Below are positions 1 through 12,297 of a stretch of DNA of 64,000 nucleotides, piece by piece. The DNA comes from Trichaptum fuscoviolaceum. Its lineage: Eukaryota > Basidiomycota > Agaricomycetes > Hymenochaetales > Trichaptaceae. The stretch lies in contig CAJSYZ010000011.1 in assembly GCA_910574455.1 (NCBI GenBank), positions 3,270,941 through 3,334,940 of the forward strand. The letters are read 5' to 3'. A program made the translations under genes and the position numbers. The stretch's first letter is position 1, and each line of letters opens with the position of its first letter. A model generated the notes under the pieces. The model worked only from the letters and a program-made list of their open reading frames with translations. It had not been told where the DNA came from and did not search any database.

Positions 1-700
1 AGGTGAATGGGATTCATTATAAAACTGGAAGATAAGATCCGCTCATATACAGTATCTAGGCTGCGTTCCTCGCTTTGTTCACTCTCCATCTCTACGACCA
101 CATCTTGACACTTCCAAAGGAGGTCAGTGTTTTGAATTAGCATGAAAGTCATGCTGAAGAAACCTGCAGATTAAATACATATGGAGACGCAAATTCACTC
201 TCGGTGAGATTCGATCTTCTTACTCGTTGCATGTTACTTACATCAGATCTATAGTCACATACCTTTTCTTCATAGTAAGATTGTTCGCTGCGTTGTGAAT
301 TTGACTACATATCTCAACATCGTGCAGAACCGTTACTATGCCCTTGCTGTGTTTTGTGTCTCTTTAGCGGGTCAGTAGGCATTGTTTGTCAAACTCGGGG
401 TGCATACTGATATCTGCTGAAGGGCTGTTTTCCCCTCTATTTACTCCAGAGGTTAGACGAGAAAAGCTCGTACATGTTTGTTTACAGCTAACTGTATATA
501 TTCCTATAGGTGTACGTCAAACATAATGTATCAAACTAACTAATAGCGCTCAATCTTACGCATGTGGCCGTTTCAGCTGCAAGAGATTCTCTCCGTTCTT
601 TCCATTCGCAGCAGGGACACCCTTGACGTTCTTTCCAAATATCGTCATTGCACTACGGTGATTACTACTTTGTCCTTAGTGTCTTTATAAATGACGAACC
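1..700. other. No gene resolved; possible 5' exons of the next gene
   Basis: I see no complete gene here. Around 310-345 a short plus-strand stretch reads TTYLNIVQNRYYALA, which could be an early membrane exon of the multi-pass protein that is clearer from about 738 onward. The splice path between the two is not convincing. Confidence 0.3.
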
Positions 701-715
701 TCCACGAACTCCTAC

Positions 716-1846
716 GTGGGTGATTTATTTAGCGTCTTTGCCCTCTTTCAGCGAAGTAGACTCGTTGCTGCACTTTTAGTCATCTACCTCACCGCAGAAC
801 TCGCTGTGGCCTTATGGATATATGGCACGCCAGGTGCACATCGTACGTCATTTACATACTGTCGTTGCTGCCCAAAATGCCTTTTCAACTTGTGGCAAAA
901 CTCAAGATGGATGTCTTCATAGCTTTGAATCTACCACAGGGTTGGGAAGAGTCCGACTCTTTGCACAGTAAGCTTAGGTCTCAACTTTCGTCTTTTACAC
1001 GAAGTTGAACGTATCTTACTACAGTTTGCATCCAGCAGACGGCCGATAGTTTGTAGGTCTTACTCGACTTTAATACTTAGCGTCTGCTCATCCTTCTTGA
1101 TCTAAGAGGAAATCTAAGATCTGCCGCATTTCAGTTCATGCAGACTGGCTTCCTGGCTTTCATCCTGGTGCGCACTATCGAGGAAGCCCGCATTGCCTGT
1201 CGAGGAAGTAGCACAGTTAGCGCTGTGATCGCCATGCAAGGCGTTTTGTATAACTCGTGCGCATCTCATACTTCTTCATTGAAAATCTGATGCTGACTCT
1301 GGCTTCTTGGCCTGGGCTTCTCTAGGACCATCTTCGCGGTGAATCTCTTGTGGGCATTACTAATCCTCTTTGCTCCTGTACGTACATATTCTCTCATACT
1401 GATGGCAGCCGTTGTGATTGAAAGGAGCTGATGCTTCTCCATCATCCCCGCTTAGCCCGGGCTCAAGTACGCGACCGCGTTGTAAGTCGTCTTCTTATCC
1501 TCCAAACGTCGCGAACGCGCCAGCTGATCTCAGGTTACCCGTACCTTTGTCCCTCTCATCCAAGGCCGACGTTGATGTAGGCTTTTCTTGTCCTATCGTC
1601 CTGTTCGTGATGTGATTTTTGATCTGGGCGCTTCTTCTTCACAGGATCGTGTGTACAATGGTCAATAGGATGACGATAGACCTCCGAAGAGCCGGGACGA
1701 GAGAGCCGGATGCAGCCTGGATGTCACTTCCTGGCATCCCGCTCCGAAAAATGCGGTCTATGAGAGCTCAGGGGGTGATTGCAGCTTCAAGTACGAGTGC
1801 AAATTCTGCGACAGGTCCATTCATAGTTTTCGACGACACGATTTGA
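716..1846 (+). CDS. Multi-pass membrane protein, DUF6533-like (5' end unresolved)
   Basis: Spliced plus-strand pieces resemble the large Agaricomycete family of integral membrane proteins often labelled DUF6533. An exon from about 738 gives a helix LLVIYLTAELAVALWIYG after the basic turn FQRSR. Around 1138 comes a helix followed by RTIEEARIACRGSS. An intron of about 77 nt (GTGCGC to CTCTAG) joins VLYNS to TIFAVNLLWALLILFAP. A last exon from about 1654 gives MVNRMTIDLRR and a Ser/Thr-rich tail ending at 1846. Alternating helices and short basic loops, and the order of these motifs, match the family. The first exons and the intron between about 1380 and 1650 are unresolved, so the gene may be intact or partly decayed. 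Substrate and role are unknown. Confidence 0.42.
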
Positions 1847-3238
1847 TGTAACGAGGAAGAGTCATGATTGTTTGATCCTTTCCATAGACAATGTGTTTGT
1901 GTGTATTATTATTATTGAGTTTCAACCCGTACCGAGTTCATGGTAGCTTGCGATAAGCCTTCGAGCTGTAAGGAAGTTCTGTAGTAAAATTTGAAGGCGT
2001 TGTACTCACTTGTACCCATAGCTGTGCGTCGTCGCGTCTCTCTAACGTGAATTTCTAGATGAGCACATTATGGAATGCGTATAGATGTTGTAACATACGT
2101 TTGTTGATCAGACGAATGCACATCTTCTATATGCCGTCACGACGTTGTTTTCTTGGTATCATGGTATACGCATACAGATCCTCGATTCTAAATCTCTGTG
2201 GCATTGTAATGAGAGCGTCAAGTAGACTCCCTCCCTTCAGTTCAGACTCGTGTTTTGAGAACCTAGTATCCCTATTTTGCCCGAGTGCGTCTCTTTGTCT
2301 TGTCTGTCCGAGTTAGTTTCGTAACTGGACTAGGCAACCTATAATGAAAGGCGAGGGGGGGGCCTCATTGAGCTTTGTCTTCGTAGTTCATGCTACGCTG
2401 GGGGGTTTGGTACATTTGCGACATCTAACTAAGGTTCGTTCGCCTGCTGGATAGTGTTTGGAGATGAGTTCCCTTGAAGTGACAATCCCTGATAACACTC
2501 TTCCTGTAGTAGTACAAGACCATGCTAGGAGGGATCAAGCAACGTAAGCTTCTTGGAAGCAAATCGTAGTGATGGTGGCGTCTCGTGTCTACCATTGTCT
2601 TCATAGAAATCAGATCTATAATCACTCAAATGTAATGCAGTGCAGACTTCAATAGATGACGTCCGAGCCTGAAAGCCGCGTCAGACTTGATTTTGAAAGG
2701 AAGGTTTGTAAGAGAAACGCACCAAAGCATTTCAGGTGATATTCCTCGATTACAAAACTGCTTGAAACAGCTTCAGATCAAAGTTGTCCATACGTCGCAA
2801 TCTTGAAAGATTTGAATGAGACGACTATGGTGTACCTTAGGTATCATGATGCCCAGTCAAATGGATCGACAGCAAGATCTGATATATCTTCAAGGTGACA
2901 TCTCTTACCTGAACGGCGATGCACGCTTGCAATCTAAATGAAATATCCGCTCAAGCGCCGCTTAGTGGTTGGCCAGTGTTCCGAACGTCTCGAACACCTT
3001 AGCTCAATGGTAAAGACACATAGCTTTATTTCTGCCCAGGAACAAGGAGCGGAGGAGGTTTTGGAGACAAGAGGTAGCAATAAGGTGGGTTAGGTGGTCA
3101 AGGTGAGGAGAAGAGCCAAAGATGGGGCCTGACGACGAATGAGCACGCCCGGGTTGCGGAGGCAGCGGAGCATTCCAACGTATTTGCACCGCCCTGCGCT
3201 TTTGTTAGCCGGCTTCGGTCTGCTACTCGAGATATCTC
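1847..3238. other. Gene-poor stretch
   Basis: Only short open frames without recognisable motifs or a coherent exon chain occur here. A run of G lies near 2354. The distal part (3000-3238) probably holds the promoter and possibly 5' exons of the Ser/Pro-rich membrane protein. One plus-strand frame from 3142 begins MSTPGLRRQRSIPTYLHR and then a hydrophobic stretch, so it could be a signal-anchor exon of that gene. Confidence 0.35.
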
Positions 3239-5791
3239 CATGGGGGCAACTTTTGCTGTCCCTCGCTGCTTCGAAGCCTCTTCCTTTCCTTCCACTACGT
3301 TGACGTTGTCGACGTTGACCGTCGAAGTCGCAGGCGCACATGCCAACTTCTACCAGCGGTCAACTTTCGGTCAGTGTCAGCTATTCGGCAGCTTGACATG
3401 CTTTTTGTTCTGACTGCTTCTACTACCTAGGTAATTACAGTATCTCCCGATGGCTCAGTTGTGGAAAACACCAATAGCGGAGATACTGGCCATGTCGTAC
3501 TCGGTGTGCTGGGTGGCATAGCGCTGGTCTTCTTCGTCGTCTTGATCGTCGTACCGATCATGCGCTGGCGCCAACGCCGTGTTTCTTCTCGCTCAACCTC
3601 AAGTCGCGCCAGCTCGCGGAGAACGCATGATCGCGTCGGGTCGGCAGAGGCGCATGCGCAGGCACCACTGTTAGAGTCGCAGACGGTGGACCCGGATAAC
3701 AGAGCGCCGGTCATGAGCGAGAAGGGGAAGGGGAAGGAGGTTTTCGGGTCAAGCATGATGGAGGTCCCCAAAAGCTGGAAAATTCTCGAGAAGATACCGG
3801 AATTCGACGACAGCAGCGATAGTCTGTCTTCGCTAGGGAAACCGATTGCGCTGGGCGAGCAGAGCTTCGCGCCCACCGACAAGGCTCAGCCTGAAAGACC
3901 GACCATTTTACACATCACCGCTGCGTCAAGTTCCAACATTCAACCATCTCATCCTGATCTTGAGCCTCACCGACAAGAGACTGGGGCATCTCAGCAGTCG
4001 CAGACCGCAACTCTGGTCAACAAGAGCTCATCAGATGCACAACTACCGACTTCACCGACTTCACCGACCCTGCCCCTAACAAATGCGTTCCAACGCACCC
4101 TTTCGCTTAATTCGCCCAATTCCCCCTCTGCAGCATCACCATCTACCAGCGCGTCAATGTTCCGGTACCCGTCCGTGGCTGTTAGCGAAGCCTCACGAAG
4201 TACGGCGCCGTCGGCTGGCTCGCGGTCCCCCGACCCGAACGTCCCTTCTACCTCTGAAGTCCCCCCTTCAAGGCCACAACAGCTCAACCTGTCGATGTTG
4301 ACCCGTGCACCAACGTGGCTTCAGAATACTCAAGCTCTGTCTTCTGGCCCTAACGTTCATCTCACGCCGGCCGCCTCGAAAACCCCCGACGCTCGATTTC
4401 GCAAGGATCCCATGCCCTCAATCCCCGAATCATTACGTTCTGGATTCTCAGCCACTTTCCCCAAAGTAAACACTATTCCTCCTACTCCTCCCCCTCCTGT
4501 GCAACCCATTGCAAAGCTCCGAGAATCAGTGCAAGGCTCAGTCCTCAGCGCAGTGCGACACTCGCGCGGGTTTTCTTCGGATACTGGGGTTTCGTTTGCT
4601 GCGTCGTTCGACCTCACACGTTCGAATACGTCACGTACGCAGCGAACAAGCGAAAGTGCTGCAGATCAAGAGCCACCCGGTAGTGCCCTAACACACAATA
4701 CCTTTGGTAGGCCGGGACCGCCGATCACGTCGCCGGAATTTTTCAAACCGCCTTCCGTAAAGCCTCACTCACCGGCGCAGCAGCCCATAGCTGGGACGAG
4801 TACCGTGCCATTCCCGGTGCAGCCTTCACCTGCGGTGACTCCGGGATCTGGTACCGGCTACATCTTGTACGAAACGGATGGACGAAACGCATTACAGTCG
4901 CGTTTCTCAACCGACTCGGAAACAACGTCGATCCCGATTGCAACAGCGCCCACGTCAGATGAAGATGCTCGAAGAAGAACTATGAGCTTTCCTCGTGAAC
5001 CATCCCCGCCACTAATACCTGCACCTCTCTCACATCCACCTCTCCCACCACTGCTAAGACATACCGGTCCACCTAGGGCCTTACCTACTCTGCCACCCCA
5101 TCTCACATCCTCGTCTGAGCCTGGCCCCGGGCTCCCTGCTGGACCCTCTAATCTCGACCATGGACTTACAGAAGGAGAAGATGAAACGCCGCCATCTCCC
5201 TCTGACTCGACCGAGAGCCTCATACCTCGTATACCAACACCTCAGCTAACACTAGGTCTTCGTCCAATCTCCCCCTTCCGCTTCGACTTCGGACTCGGCG
5301 CTGATTCTCGAAGCGGCACGCCTGCACCAGGATCGGGCCAGCTTTCGCGCCGCTCAACACAGAAGTCCAAGGCGAGTTCCCTTTCCAGCTCCCTTAAAGT
5401 CTCAAAGCGTTCGCGTTCTCGCTCCAAATCAAGGGAACGGGAAGGAAGCAGTAGCGCTAGTGGGTCAAAGGGCCGGGGTAGTCGAAGGGTGACATTTGGC
5501 GTCGCGCCGCCGTCTCCCGCCCCCAGTTCTGGCGGTGGAAGCAGGCCTCCGAGTCGAGCTGGCTCGGTGAATGTCGTGTCTCCTCCAGAAACGTCGATCC
5601 GGCCTTTGCCGCCGGTGCCACCGGTGCCTCCCGTTCCCCCTTTGCCAGAAAGTGTTGTCGGCCGTCCTACAGAAGTACCATATCCTCCTCCCTCAGCCTT
5701 TCTTACGCACCCAACAAGCCAACATACGAGTGCAAGAACATCGTTGACAAATGACACTAGTGCTGGCCAGGACGGACATGACGGTGCATGA
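3239..5791 (+). CDS. Single-pass membrane protein with long Ser/Pro-rich cytoplasmic tail
   Basis: The main exon runs from about 3431-3443 to the TGA at 5789-5791. After a short segment (SPDGSVVENTNSGDTGH) it has one clear transmembrane helix, VVLGVLGGIALVFFVVLIVV. A basic stop-transfer segment (RWRQRR, then RS-rich) follows, and then about 700 residues of low-complexity Ser/Pro/Thr sequence. Near the C-terminus are an RS-type run (KRSRSRSKSRERE) and repeated PPVP motifs. This layout, a small ectodomain with one helix and a long disordered tail, is common in basidiomycete surface proteins of unknown function. An upstream exon at about 3239-3371 (STTLTLSTLTVEV) can be joined through an intron of about 70 nt ending at 3442, but the true start may lie further upstream, for example at 3142. 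The function is unknown. Confidence 0.7.
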
Positions 5792-6124
5792 TGAGTGACG
5801 TCGAGATCTGCTTGGTTATTACATATTCGTCCAGTCTCTAAATTTGAGTACCTTTATTAACTTCGCTCTTTCTCCGCTATACATGACGCTTGAATGTCCA
5901 TGATTTCATCTCTGGGATGCTTTGGTTATTTGTGCAAGCGCGGACTATTTGTATTTTTATCCTAGCACAATACATAGATTCGCTTCTCGAAATATACTTT
6001 GAAGTTTGGATCATAGACATAAAGAAATGTTGATTCTATCATACACATCAGACGAAAGCTCACGATAGCAAAGGCAATTCACTATAGGGTTGTGACCTTC
6101 TAGCCTCTACTGGTCCTTCCAATC
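5792..6124. other. Convergent 3' intergenic region
   Basis: This 333-bp AT-rich stretch separates the tail-to-tail membrane-protein and methyltransferase genes. It holds only 3' untranslated sequence as far as I can see. Confidence 0.5.
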
Positions 6125-9064
6125 CTATTTGCCCTCGAAAAAATTTGGCCCGTAATCGAGGAAAACTTCTTCGTCTTTCCTGATCCTGACTATGAGGTCA
6201 TTAGATGAAGATTAACCTGGTAGAGCCACATATCCACACACCTGTTGCATATATTCCAATTTTGTACTGGTCGTTTACGAGTTTGACTGTCAATAGTGCA
6301 TCAGAGGGTAACCCAAGAAAGGGGAAATACATCTCAGAAATACTTTTGGCTTCGCAATTCGGCTTATCTCCACTGTGGTTAGGAAAGCGCAGCTCATTAG
6401 AAATGCATATTGCATCCAGATGTTCATCATTCACGACTTTCATGACATCCGGAATGCTGTCGTTTTCAAGATTCGAGTCAAGAGAGAACTGGTAATTTCT
6501 TTTGCGGAATTTGTCATGAAACCTTCGGTAGACTAAGTCAGCGATGAGAATAGAATGCGATAGCTCTCTAACTTACTCTCGTATAGGAGTCGCATCAGAA
6601 AATATGATTTCTGCAACGTATTCTTGATTGAAAACTCAGCAAGATTGTTTTGTGGTAGGTACTGTTAGTCTTACCCCCGAGGAAATCACCTTTCTTGGCT
6701 TCTTCATTCATGAAAGCACCGAACCCATATGTTGAGGAAGCGATTCGCATAGACTATTGAGGTATCAGTGAGTTTGGCCAGAGTATATCACAGTCGTGAG
6801 TTGTACCTTAGTTGTACCTCTCTGTATAGACGAATTTCTGCACTCTGGCTGTCCCGAACCTACTGCAGAAAAGCGGGTATATTAGTTATCGGTCATTATA
6901 ATACACTAGTTGTAAAGACTTACGTCTTCTCGTCGAAGAGAGTAGACGATATGTGAATTCCATATCAGTACAAATTCTAGAAAGGAAGTAAAATCCAGCA
7001 ACAAACTTCTTGCACTTGCAACCATTGCATAATTCGGGATCGCATTCACGATCGGCAAGTACGCATGGACAAGATCTATCTTCACATGCATATCGTCCTT
7101 TTCCAAAAAAGCTTCTCTTCTTAGTTCTGCATTTGCACCCTGTCCATCGGTGTATACCTAGAAGACAATAAGCAATTGCGTAGAGCGATTGTTACGAAGG
7201 GCATTGTACAGTTTATATCACACCAACACAATCGTTGACAGTATACGCGTGTCTTGAAACATATGCAGTTGCTCTGGATGTTGCAGGGACCTTCATGACG
7301 ACAAGGTTGTGTCCTGTTCAAAATAAATGGATAAGCAATTGCTACAACTTGTACGACACCTTTTCACTTGCACATAGTTCTTGAATCTCTTCTCCCAAAT
7401 TGCTACATACACTCTTTATCAATGTCCGTTTTGTTCCATGCGCACACGGACGTACTTTTCGACATGGGCTGAATGACACTGGTATTTTGCACGACGATAC
7501 GCGAATCAGTTAAAAAGGTCTTCCGCTGAAGAAAGACCTGTCGAGTTGAGAGCGTATCAGTACCAGCTGACTAGATCAAGAGATAGAGAGTGGGAAACCT
7601 CATAACAGGGCTTTCTACACGCCAACGCAAGCTGGCATGGTGCTAAATCCGGACACACGGAGATAATGGCACGGAACGACATTTTTGCTTTGTTATCCCA
7701 ATCGACGCTAGGCTAGAATCGAGGGTTAATTTAATCAGTAGAAGAATTTCAGAGACTGACGGAATGATCAATAGCGCGGACGAGAAAGCAATCTTTCCCA
7801 CAGGCTCGTCTAACGCTCTGTCTCAGCTCATCGCTGTTTAACCTGGGTTCGGGAACAATTGGTTTAAATTTCTTGGGGTCTAAGAGAAGTCAGAAGAGCA
7901 TTTGGATGGTAATCTTAAGGATGTCGGCTCGATTGAGAACTCACTGTTCATTTGTAGATCTTCCTCGAATTCGGAACGCTTGGCTGGTGGCTCAGGGTGT
8001 GAACGACAGAGAGGCGTGATACAGTTTAAACTTGCACAAAAGTTCGTCGCGTGAGACTCAATGCGGGCGAGTTCGTTGGAAGAAGGATTTTGGTAAGTAG
8101 ACGGGTATACCTCCCGAATGTAGTCTTTCTCATGAGTAAAAGCCGTCCAAGGACAAGGCAACATATCCCTACAATATAGCATATTAGAATCAAGGGGGTG
8201 AATAGCATTTTCTTTTGTCACCTCTGCATGTTCTCCCATAGAAGCCCAGAGGAGTCGCCGTCGTGTATCTCTATCTTGAAGGGAGAGTCTTTCATGCCAG
8301 CGATATGGGCAAGCTTTATACTAGGCATCCCTAGTAATCTTCTGACTGTTTCGTATTGTATTTGCTCAACTGCATTTCCGGAGGAAGTGAATATTGTGAA
8401 CAACTAGGGTGAAAATGAGGAACTGACCTTCTGTATCTCTACGTTCCAAACCTTCCATCCATTGGAAGTAACCGGAATCAAATATTCGCCGCAAACCTTC
8501 CATCTCTCTCAGTCCAAAGTCTGGATTGTCCAAGTATGGGAAAAAGCGCAGCGTTTCCCACTCATACAAGTCATGACGGGGAGGCCCGATGTTGATAGTG
8601 GAAGGCGCGCAAGCTTCATAAATCGGACAAGGATTGAGCTCAGGTGCAAGAAATATGTTTTCCCTTATATTCTCAGTCTGTCCGGAAGACGGTTCCACGA
8701 TCTTCACTGGCACTTGCTCGTCCTCTGTTGCCTTGCTCAGCTCGTTATTTGGCCATAGATAGTCGTCTTGCGAGACAGGCTCGAAAGTCTCAGAAAAGTC
8801 ATCTTGCTCAAAGATGACGTTTAGCGAAGAAAGAGAGGTATCGCAGTAAGCTTGTTCCCAAGCGTAGAATTGTGTCCAGACTTCGCGGTACGTATCAACC
8901 ACCGTTTTTCTCGGCAAAACGTACTCTTCCTCGTTAGACTCCGAGTCTTCGCACAAGTCGATTACGGTTTTCTCAATAAATTCGGCAGGATCTGGTAAGC
9001 TGCTTTCACTTGAAGAAGGGCTGCTTGAGGATGAGAACATGAGATGCTTTTGAGCCGCGTCCAA
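6125..9064 (-). CDS. E(z)/KMT6-type histone H3K27 methyltransferase, about 15 exons
   Basis: This is a homologue of Enhancer of zeste (EZH2, KMT6), the catalytic subunit of PRC2, which methylates histone H3 lysine 27. Exon 1 (9064-8428) carries an acidic N-terminus with VIDLCEDSE, which looks like a SUMO-interaction motif. Later exons give a Cys-rich segment (CASLNCITPLCRSHPEP), then the CXC domain at about 7300-7000 (PCRHEGPCNIQSNCICF, GCKCRTKKRSFFGKGRYACE, CPCVLADRECDPELC), the linker SSIQRG and a SET domain. The SET domain shows YGFGAF for the usual GWG, EYVAEII, RFPNHSGDKPNC with the NHS motif, QYKIGIYA, and FLDYGPNF just before the stop at 6125. Each splice was chosen because it restores the family alignment. 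CRNSSIQRG has Ser where animal EZH2 has Cys (CKNCSIQRG). The key SET motifs are all present, so activity is likely. Confidence 0.88.
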
Positions 9065-9357
9065 GATTCCAGATGGAAGTAAGAGACTAAGAAACGCTTT
9101 CCTTGGGGTCTCAGTAATTTATTCGGCTGCGAGCCTGCGGCTCAGGCTGCCAGTGACTCGGAAGCGCTGCGCTTAACGTCGGAATAACAGTACTAATAAG
9201 CATTAGTCAGCGTTTGCACTTTGCAGGTACATTTCATACAAGTCGATTGTCTGGTTTAAATTCAAAGCTGTAGCATACACCATAATCAAACAGGGTCTAA
9301 ACACTGAAGGCCATCGTGGAAGAGCTGATGCCTGTACGTAGTCCTATCCATGTCGGC

Positions 9358-10542
9358 TCAAGGAGCAGCGAGGACGGTCTGCATGAAGGTATCGTAATTG
9401 ATCTGAATCCACCCGGAACGGTTGGTGTCCAGACGATTGAAAGATTCGGTAAGCTGTTTAACGACGACGCAAGCGCGGACGAAGCGGTCGAATGTAATTC
9501 CGGGTGGGCGTCCATACCCACCTCGGCCGGAAGCTGGTCCGGAAGCTGCGAAGCCGGATCGGGCCCGATTAGTAAACGAACAAAGCAGAAGAGAATATTG
9601 CGCACCATATTTCCTCTGTAGAGTGTCGAGTAACTGAGGAGAAAGATTATACCTGTGAGAGTACAGCTCTGTCAGATTGCACTGTTATCCCAGGCTTTTA
9701 CTGACGGATTAAACTCACCCGAACTGCTGCAACGCATTGCTAAGCTCATGACCTTCAATAGAACCCGACCGATCTTGATCAAAATGACGGAAGACGCCTT
9801 GCCACTCCTATCTGGTTATTAGAGAAGCTATTCTCAAACACGCAATTGCCTACCAACCTTGATGTACTTCCACAATCCCGCGAACTACAATGCGTGTCAG
9901 TTTTACTGGTGCAACACCATACATGTGCAATGACAAACCTCATTGAAACCTATGGTTCCGCTACGATCGGTATCCTGAGGGGAAAAGAGTTGTTTGAGTG
10001 CAATCTTCAAAGTAAGTTCACTTGAAACATACGAATATTGACATCAGCATCTTCACGGTATCCAAGTCAAATGCTAAGAGTAACAATGGGCGTCAAAAGA
10101 GGTGCAGAATTCACAAAGCCTGTTAGACTCACGCGTCCAATCGCCGTTGATCAGACATTGTTGCAGTTCCTCAGCGGATATTTGGCCAGAACGATCAGAG
10201 TCAGCAGAAGAAAACCATTGCCAGAGCCTGCAGTATAAGGTCAGAAAGCGCATACAGTGTACTTGAAGCACAACTAACTGTGGATCAGCTCCTGGAGGTG
10301 GCCCTTGCGGCGGAACAGGAGCAAATCCACCAGGTGCGCTATACCCTCCTCCTCCGTAAGGTGCACCCCCGCTACTCCCGCCATACCCGCCGCCATAACC
10401 TCCTCCGGGTGGTCCGCCGTAACCTCCAGCGGGTGGTGCGTCTCTATATCCTCCGTACTATAAGCACTTCTGTCAGCCATATACCAGATGATAGGTAAAC
10501 TTCTACTTGGTGAAACGAACTTACACCTCCTCCGTATGACAT
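9358..10542 (-). CDS. Penta-EF-hand calcium-binding protein (ALG-2/peflin family), copy 1
   Basis: The gene reads leftward from MSYGGG at 10542. Exon 2 encodes a Gly/Tyr/Pro-rich N-terminal region ending GPPPGADPQ, typical of peflin and fungal PEF proteins. EF-hand loops follow in order: ADSDRSGQISAEEL, DTDRSGTIGFNE, FDQDRSGSIEGHEL and RLDTNRSGWIQINYD. The last hand leads to the C-terminal FMQTVLAAP and a TGA at 9358. The family binds Ca2+, dimerises through the fifth hand and docks on Pro-rich partners in membrane repair and trafficking. There are about six short introns. It is the divergent neighbour and close paralogue of the gene starting at 10855. Confidence 0.85.
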
Positions 10543-10854
10543 GGTGTTCGGTGATGTTGTGGTAAAGATGAAAGAGATCGATGGCCGAGACTGAGCGCGT
10601 CTTATATGATGACCGTCGCGCCACTATTCACAGTGGAAGCGGCCCATAAAGGGAAATAAGGCTGTGTATCCATTCTATGCACTGCTGTGAATGGTGCACA
10701 GCGATGAGTATATTGATAAAGCAATATCATAGCGTTCTAACCCTGCTTGATTGATGGTAATGTCTAGGATTAGCATGGGCGGTGTCATGCATCAATGTGG
10801 CCGAGCACTCTTGGGCCATCAACGTCTTCCACTCTTACCATCACGACTAGCACC
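10543..10854. promoter_or_regulatory. Shared divergent promoter region of the two PEF genes
   Basis: This 312-bp interval lies between the two start codons of divergently transcribed penta-EF-hand paralogues, so both promoters must lie here. No individual element could be assigned with certainty. Confidence 0.55.
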
Positions 10855-11992
10855 ATGTCATACGGAGGGCCCGGAGGAAATGTGAGTAACATATGAGAGC
10901 CATCGACTCCGAGTACGATGCTGACAATGACTCTGCAAGCAATATGGCGGTGGATACGGAGGGCAAGGAGGCTATGGGGGACAGCCAGGACAGCCAGGAG
11001 GTTACAATGAAGGAGGCTTTGCCCCTCCTCAGCGACCTGGACCGCCCCCTGGCGCTGATCCGCAGTATGTATCTGTTACCCTCAATACACGTACGCAGCA
11101 ATGAAGCAATGCCACGATAGGCTATGGCAGTGGTTTGAGTCAGTAGATACAGACCGCTCAGGGCATATCTCAGCTGAAGAGCTGCAACGGGCGTTGATAA
11201 ATGGCGATTGGTCTCGTAAGTCGAATGCCAATTTAGCTCCTAAACGCGCTGTTTCTAATCACCAGAGTAACGAATAGCCTTTGACTTGGAGACCGTAAAG
11301 ATGCTCATGGGGATCTTCGTGCGTTTCAACCTGCTGACCCCGACACTTGTCCTTCATCCTAACACACCTTCGCAGGATACCGACCATACCGGTACAATAG
11401 CTTTCAACGAGGTTCGTTGATTGTATTAGAATCAGAATATCCAATGCTAATCCCTCTCGAAGTTTTCCGGTCTTTGGAGCTACATCAAGGCAAGTATTTG
11501 TACCTGGATTCTGAGAGATACATAGCTTCAACATCTAACATCTCATCAGGACTGGCAAGGTATTTTCCGCCATTTCGATCAAGATCGCTCCGGATTAATC
11601 GATCAGGGCGAGTTCCGCAATGCGCTGGCTCAGTTCGGGTGAGTATATGCGGTGTAGATCTCCCGGTACGCCACTGACGATATGTCATCTATTCGCAGAT
11701 ATAACCTTCAACCGCAAATTCTTGATCTTTTGCAAAGGAAATACGGCAAGTGCACTCCTTCATACGTAGTAATCTTCTTTACTGACTAGCACGCTCGTGC
11801 TCAGCTTCTGCGCCTCCTGTCCGTGGGCAGGTGAATAGGCCCGCGCCTGGCATTACCTTTGACCGCTTCGTCCGTGCTTGTGTTGTCGTCAAGCAGCTCA
11901 CCGAGAGCTTCCGACGCCTGGATACGAACGGATCAGGGTGGGTTCAGATCAACTATGATCAATTTATGCAGACCTACCTCTCAGCTCCCTGA
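10855..11992 (+). CDS. Penta-EF-hand calcium-binding protein, copy 2
   Basis: The start is MSYGGPGGN, followed by an intron of about 62 nt and a Gly/Gln/Tyr/Pro-rich exon ending GPPPGADPQ. The next exon reads LWQWFESVDTDRSGHIS, almost the same as LWQWFSSADSDRSGQIS in the divergent copy. Further loops are DTDHTGTIAFNE, FDQDRSGLIDQGEF and a terminal hand with SGWVQINYDQFMQTYLSAP before the TGA at 11990-11992. Exon boundaries match those of the minus-strand copy, so the two arose by an inverted duplication of the whole gene. The acidic loop residues are kept, so Ca2+ binding is expected. The Gly-rich N-terminus is shorter than in copy 1. Confidence 0.85.
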
Positions 11993-12297
11993 GGGTCAAG
12001 TCTGGCGCCAGTGTATGATTTGCACCATATATTCAAGTGAAGATACAAACGAAGTGTACTATTAGTAGTAGGAAAAGTCCTCACTTGCTATCCCATGATA
12101 TATACTTGTACAGTTGCATATATGCGAATGAAACGATGCCAAACATGTACAGTCGCTGATTCTTATGTCTCAATTCCGCGTCGGTGCCGGTCTCAATGTA
12201 AATTGCATGTAAAGGAAACGACCTCGTTATCAATGCGCTTGCCTTCAATCCTTCGTCACCCTAAATCGAACAACACCAATTTACACCGAACTTCAAC
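11993..12297. other. Intergenic stretch
   Basis: This interval of about 300 bp holds the 3' end of PEF copy 2 and upstream sequence of the small gene at 12298. No other signal is seen. Confidence 0.4.

Noticed and set aside
3000..3080. Possible tRNA (TAGCTCAATGGTAAAGAC resembles a D-arm)
   Set aside because: No matching acceptor stem, anticodon arm or T-loop (GGTTCGAAT-type) follows at the right spacing.
4858..5757. Long minus-strand frames opposite the membrane-protein exon
   Set aside because: Ser/Pro-rich coding sequence gives stop-poor antisense frames; they have no independent start or exon context.
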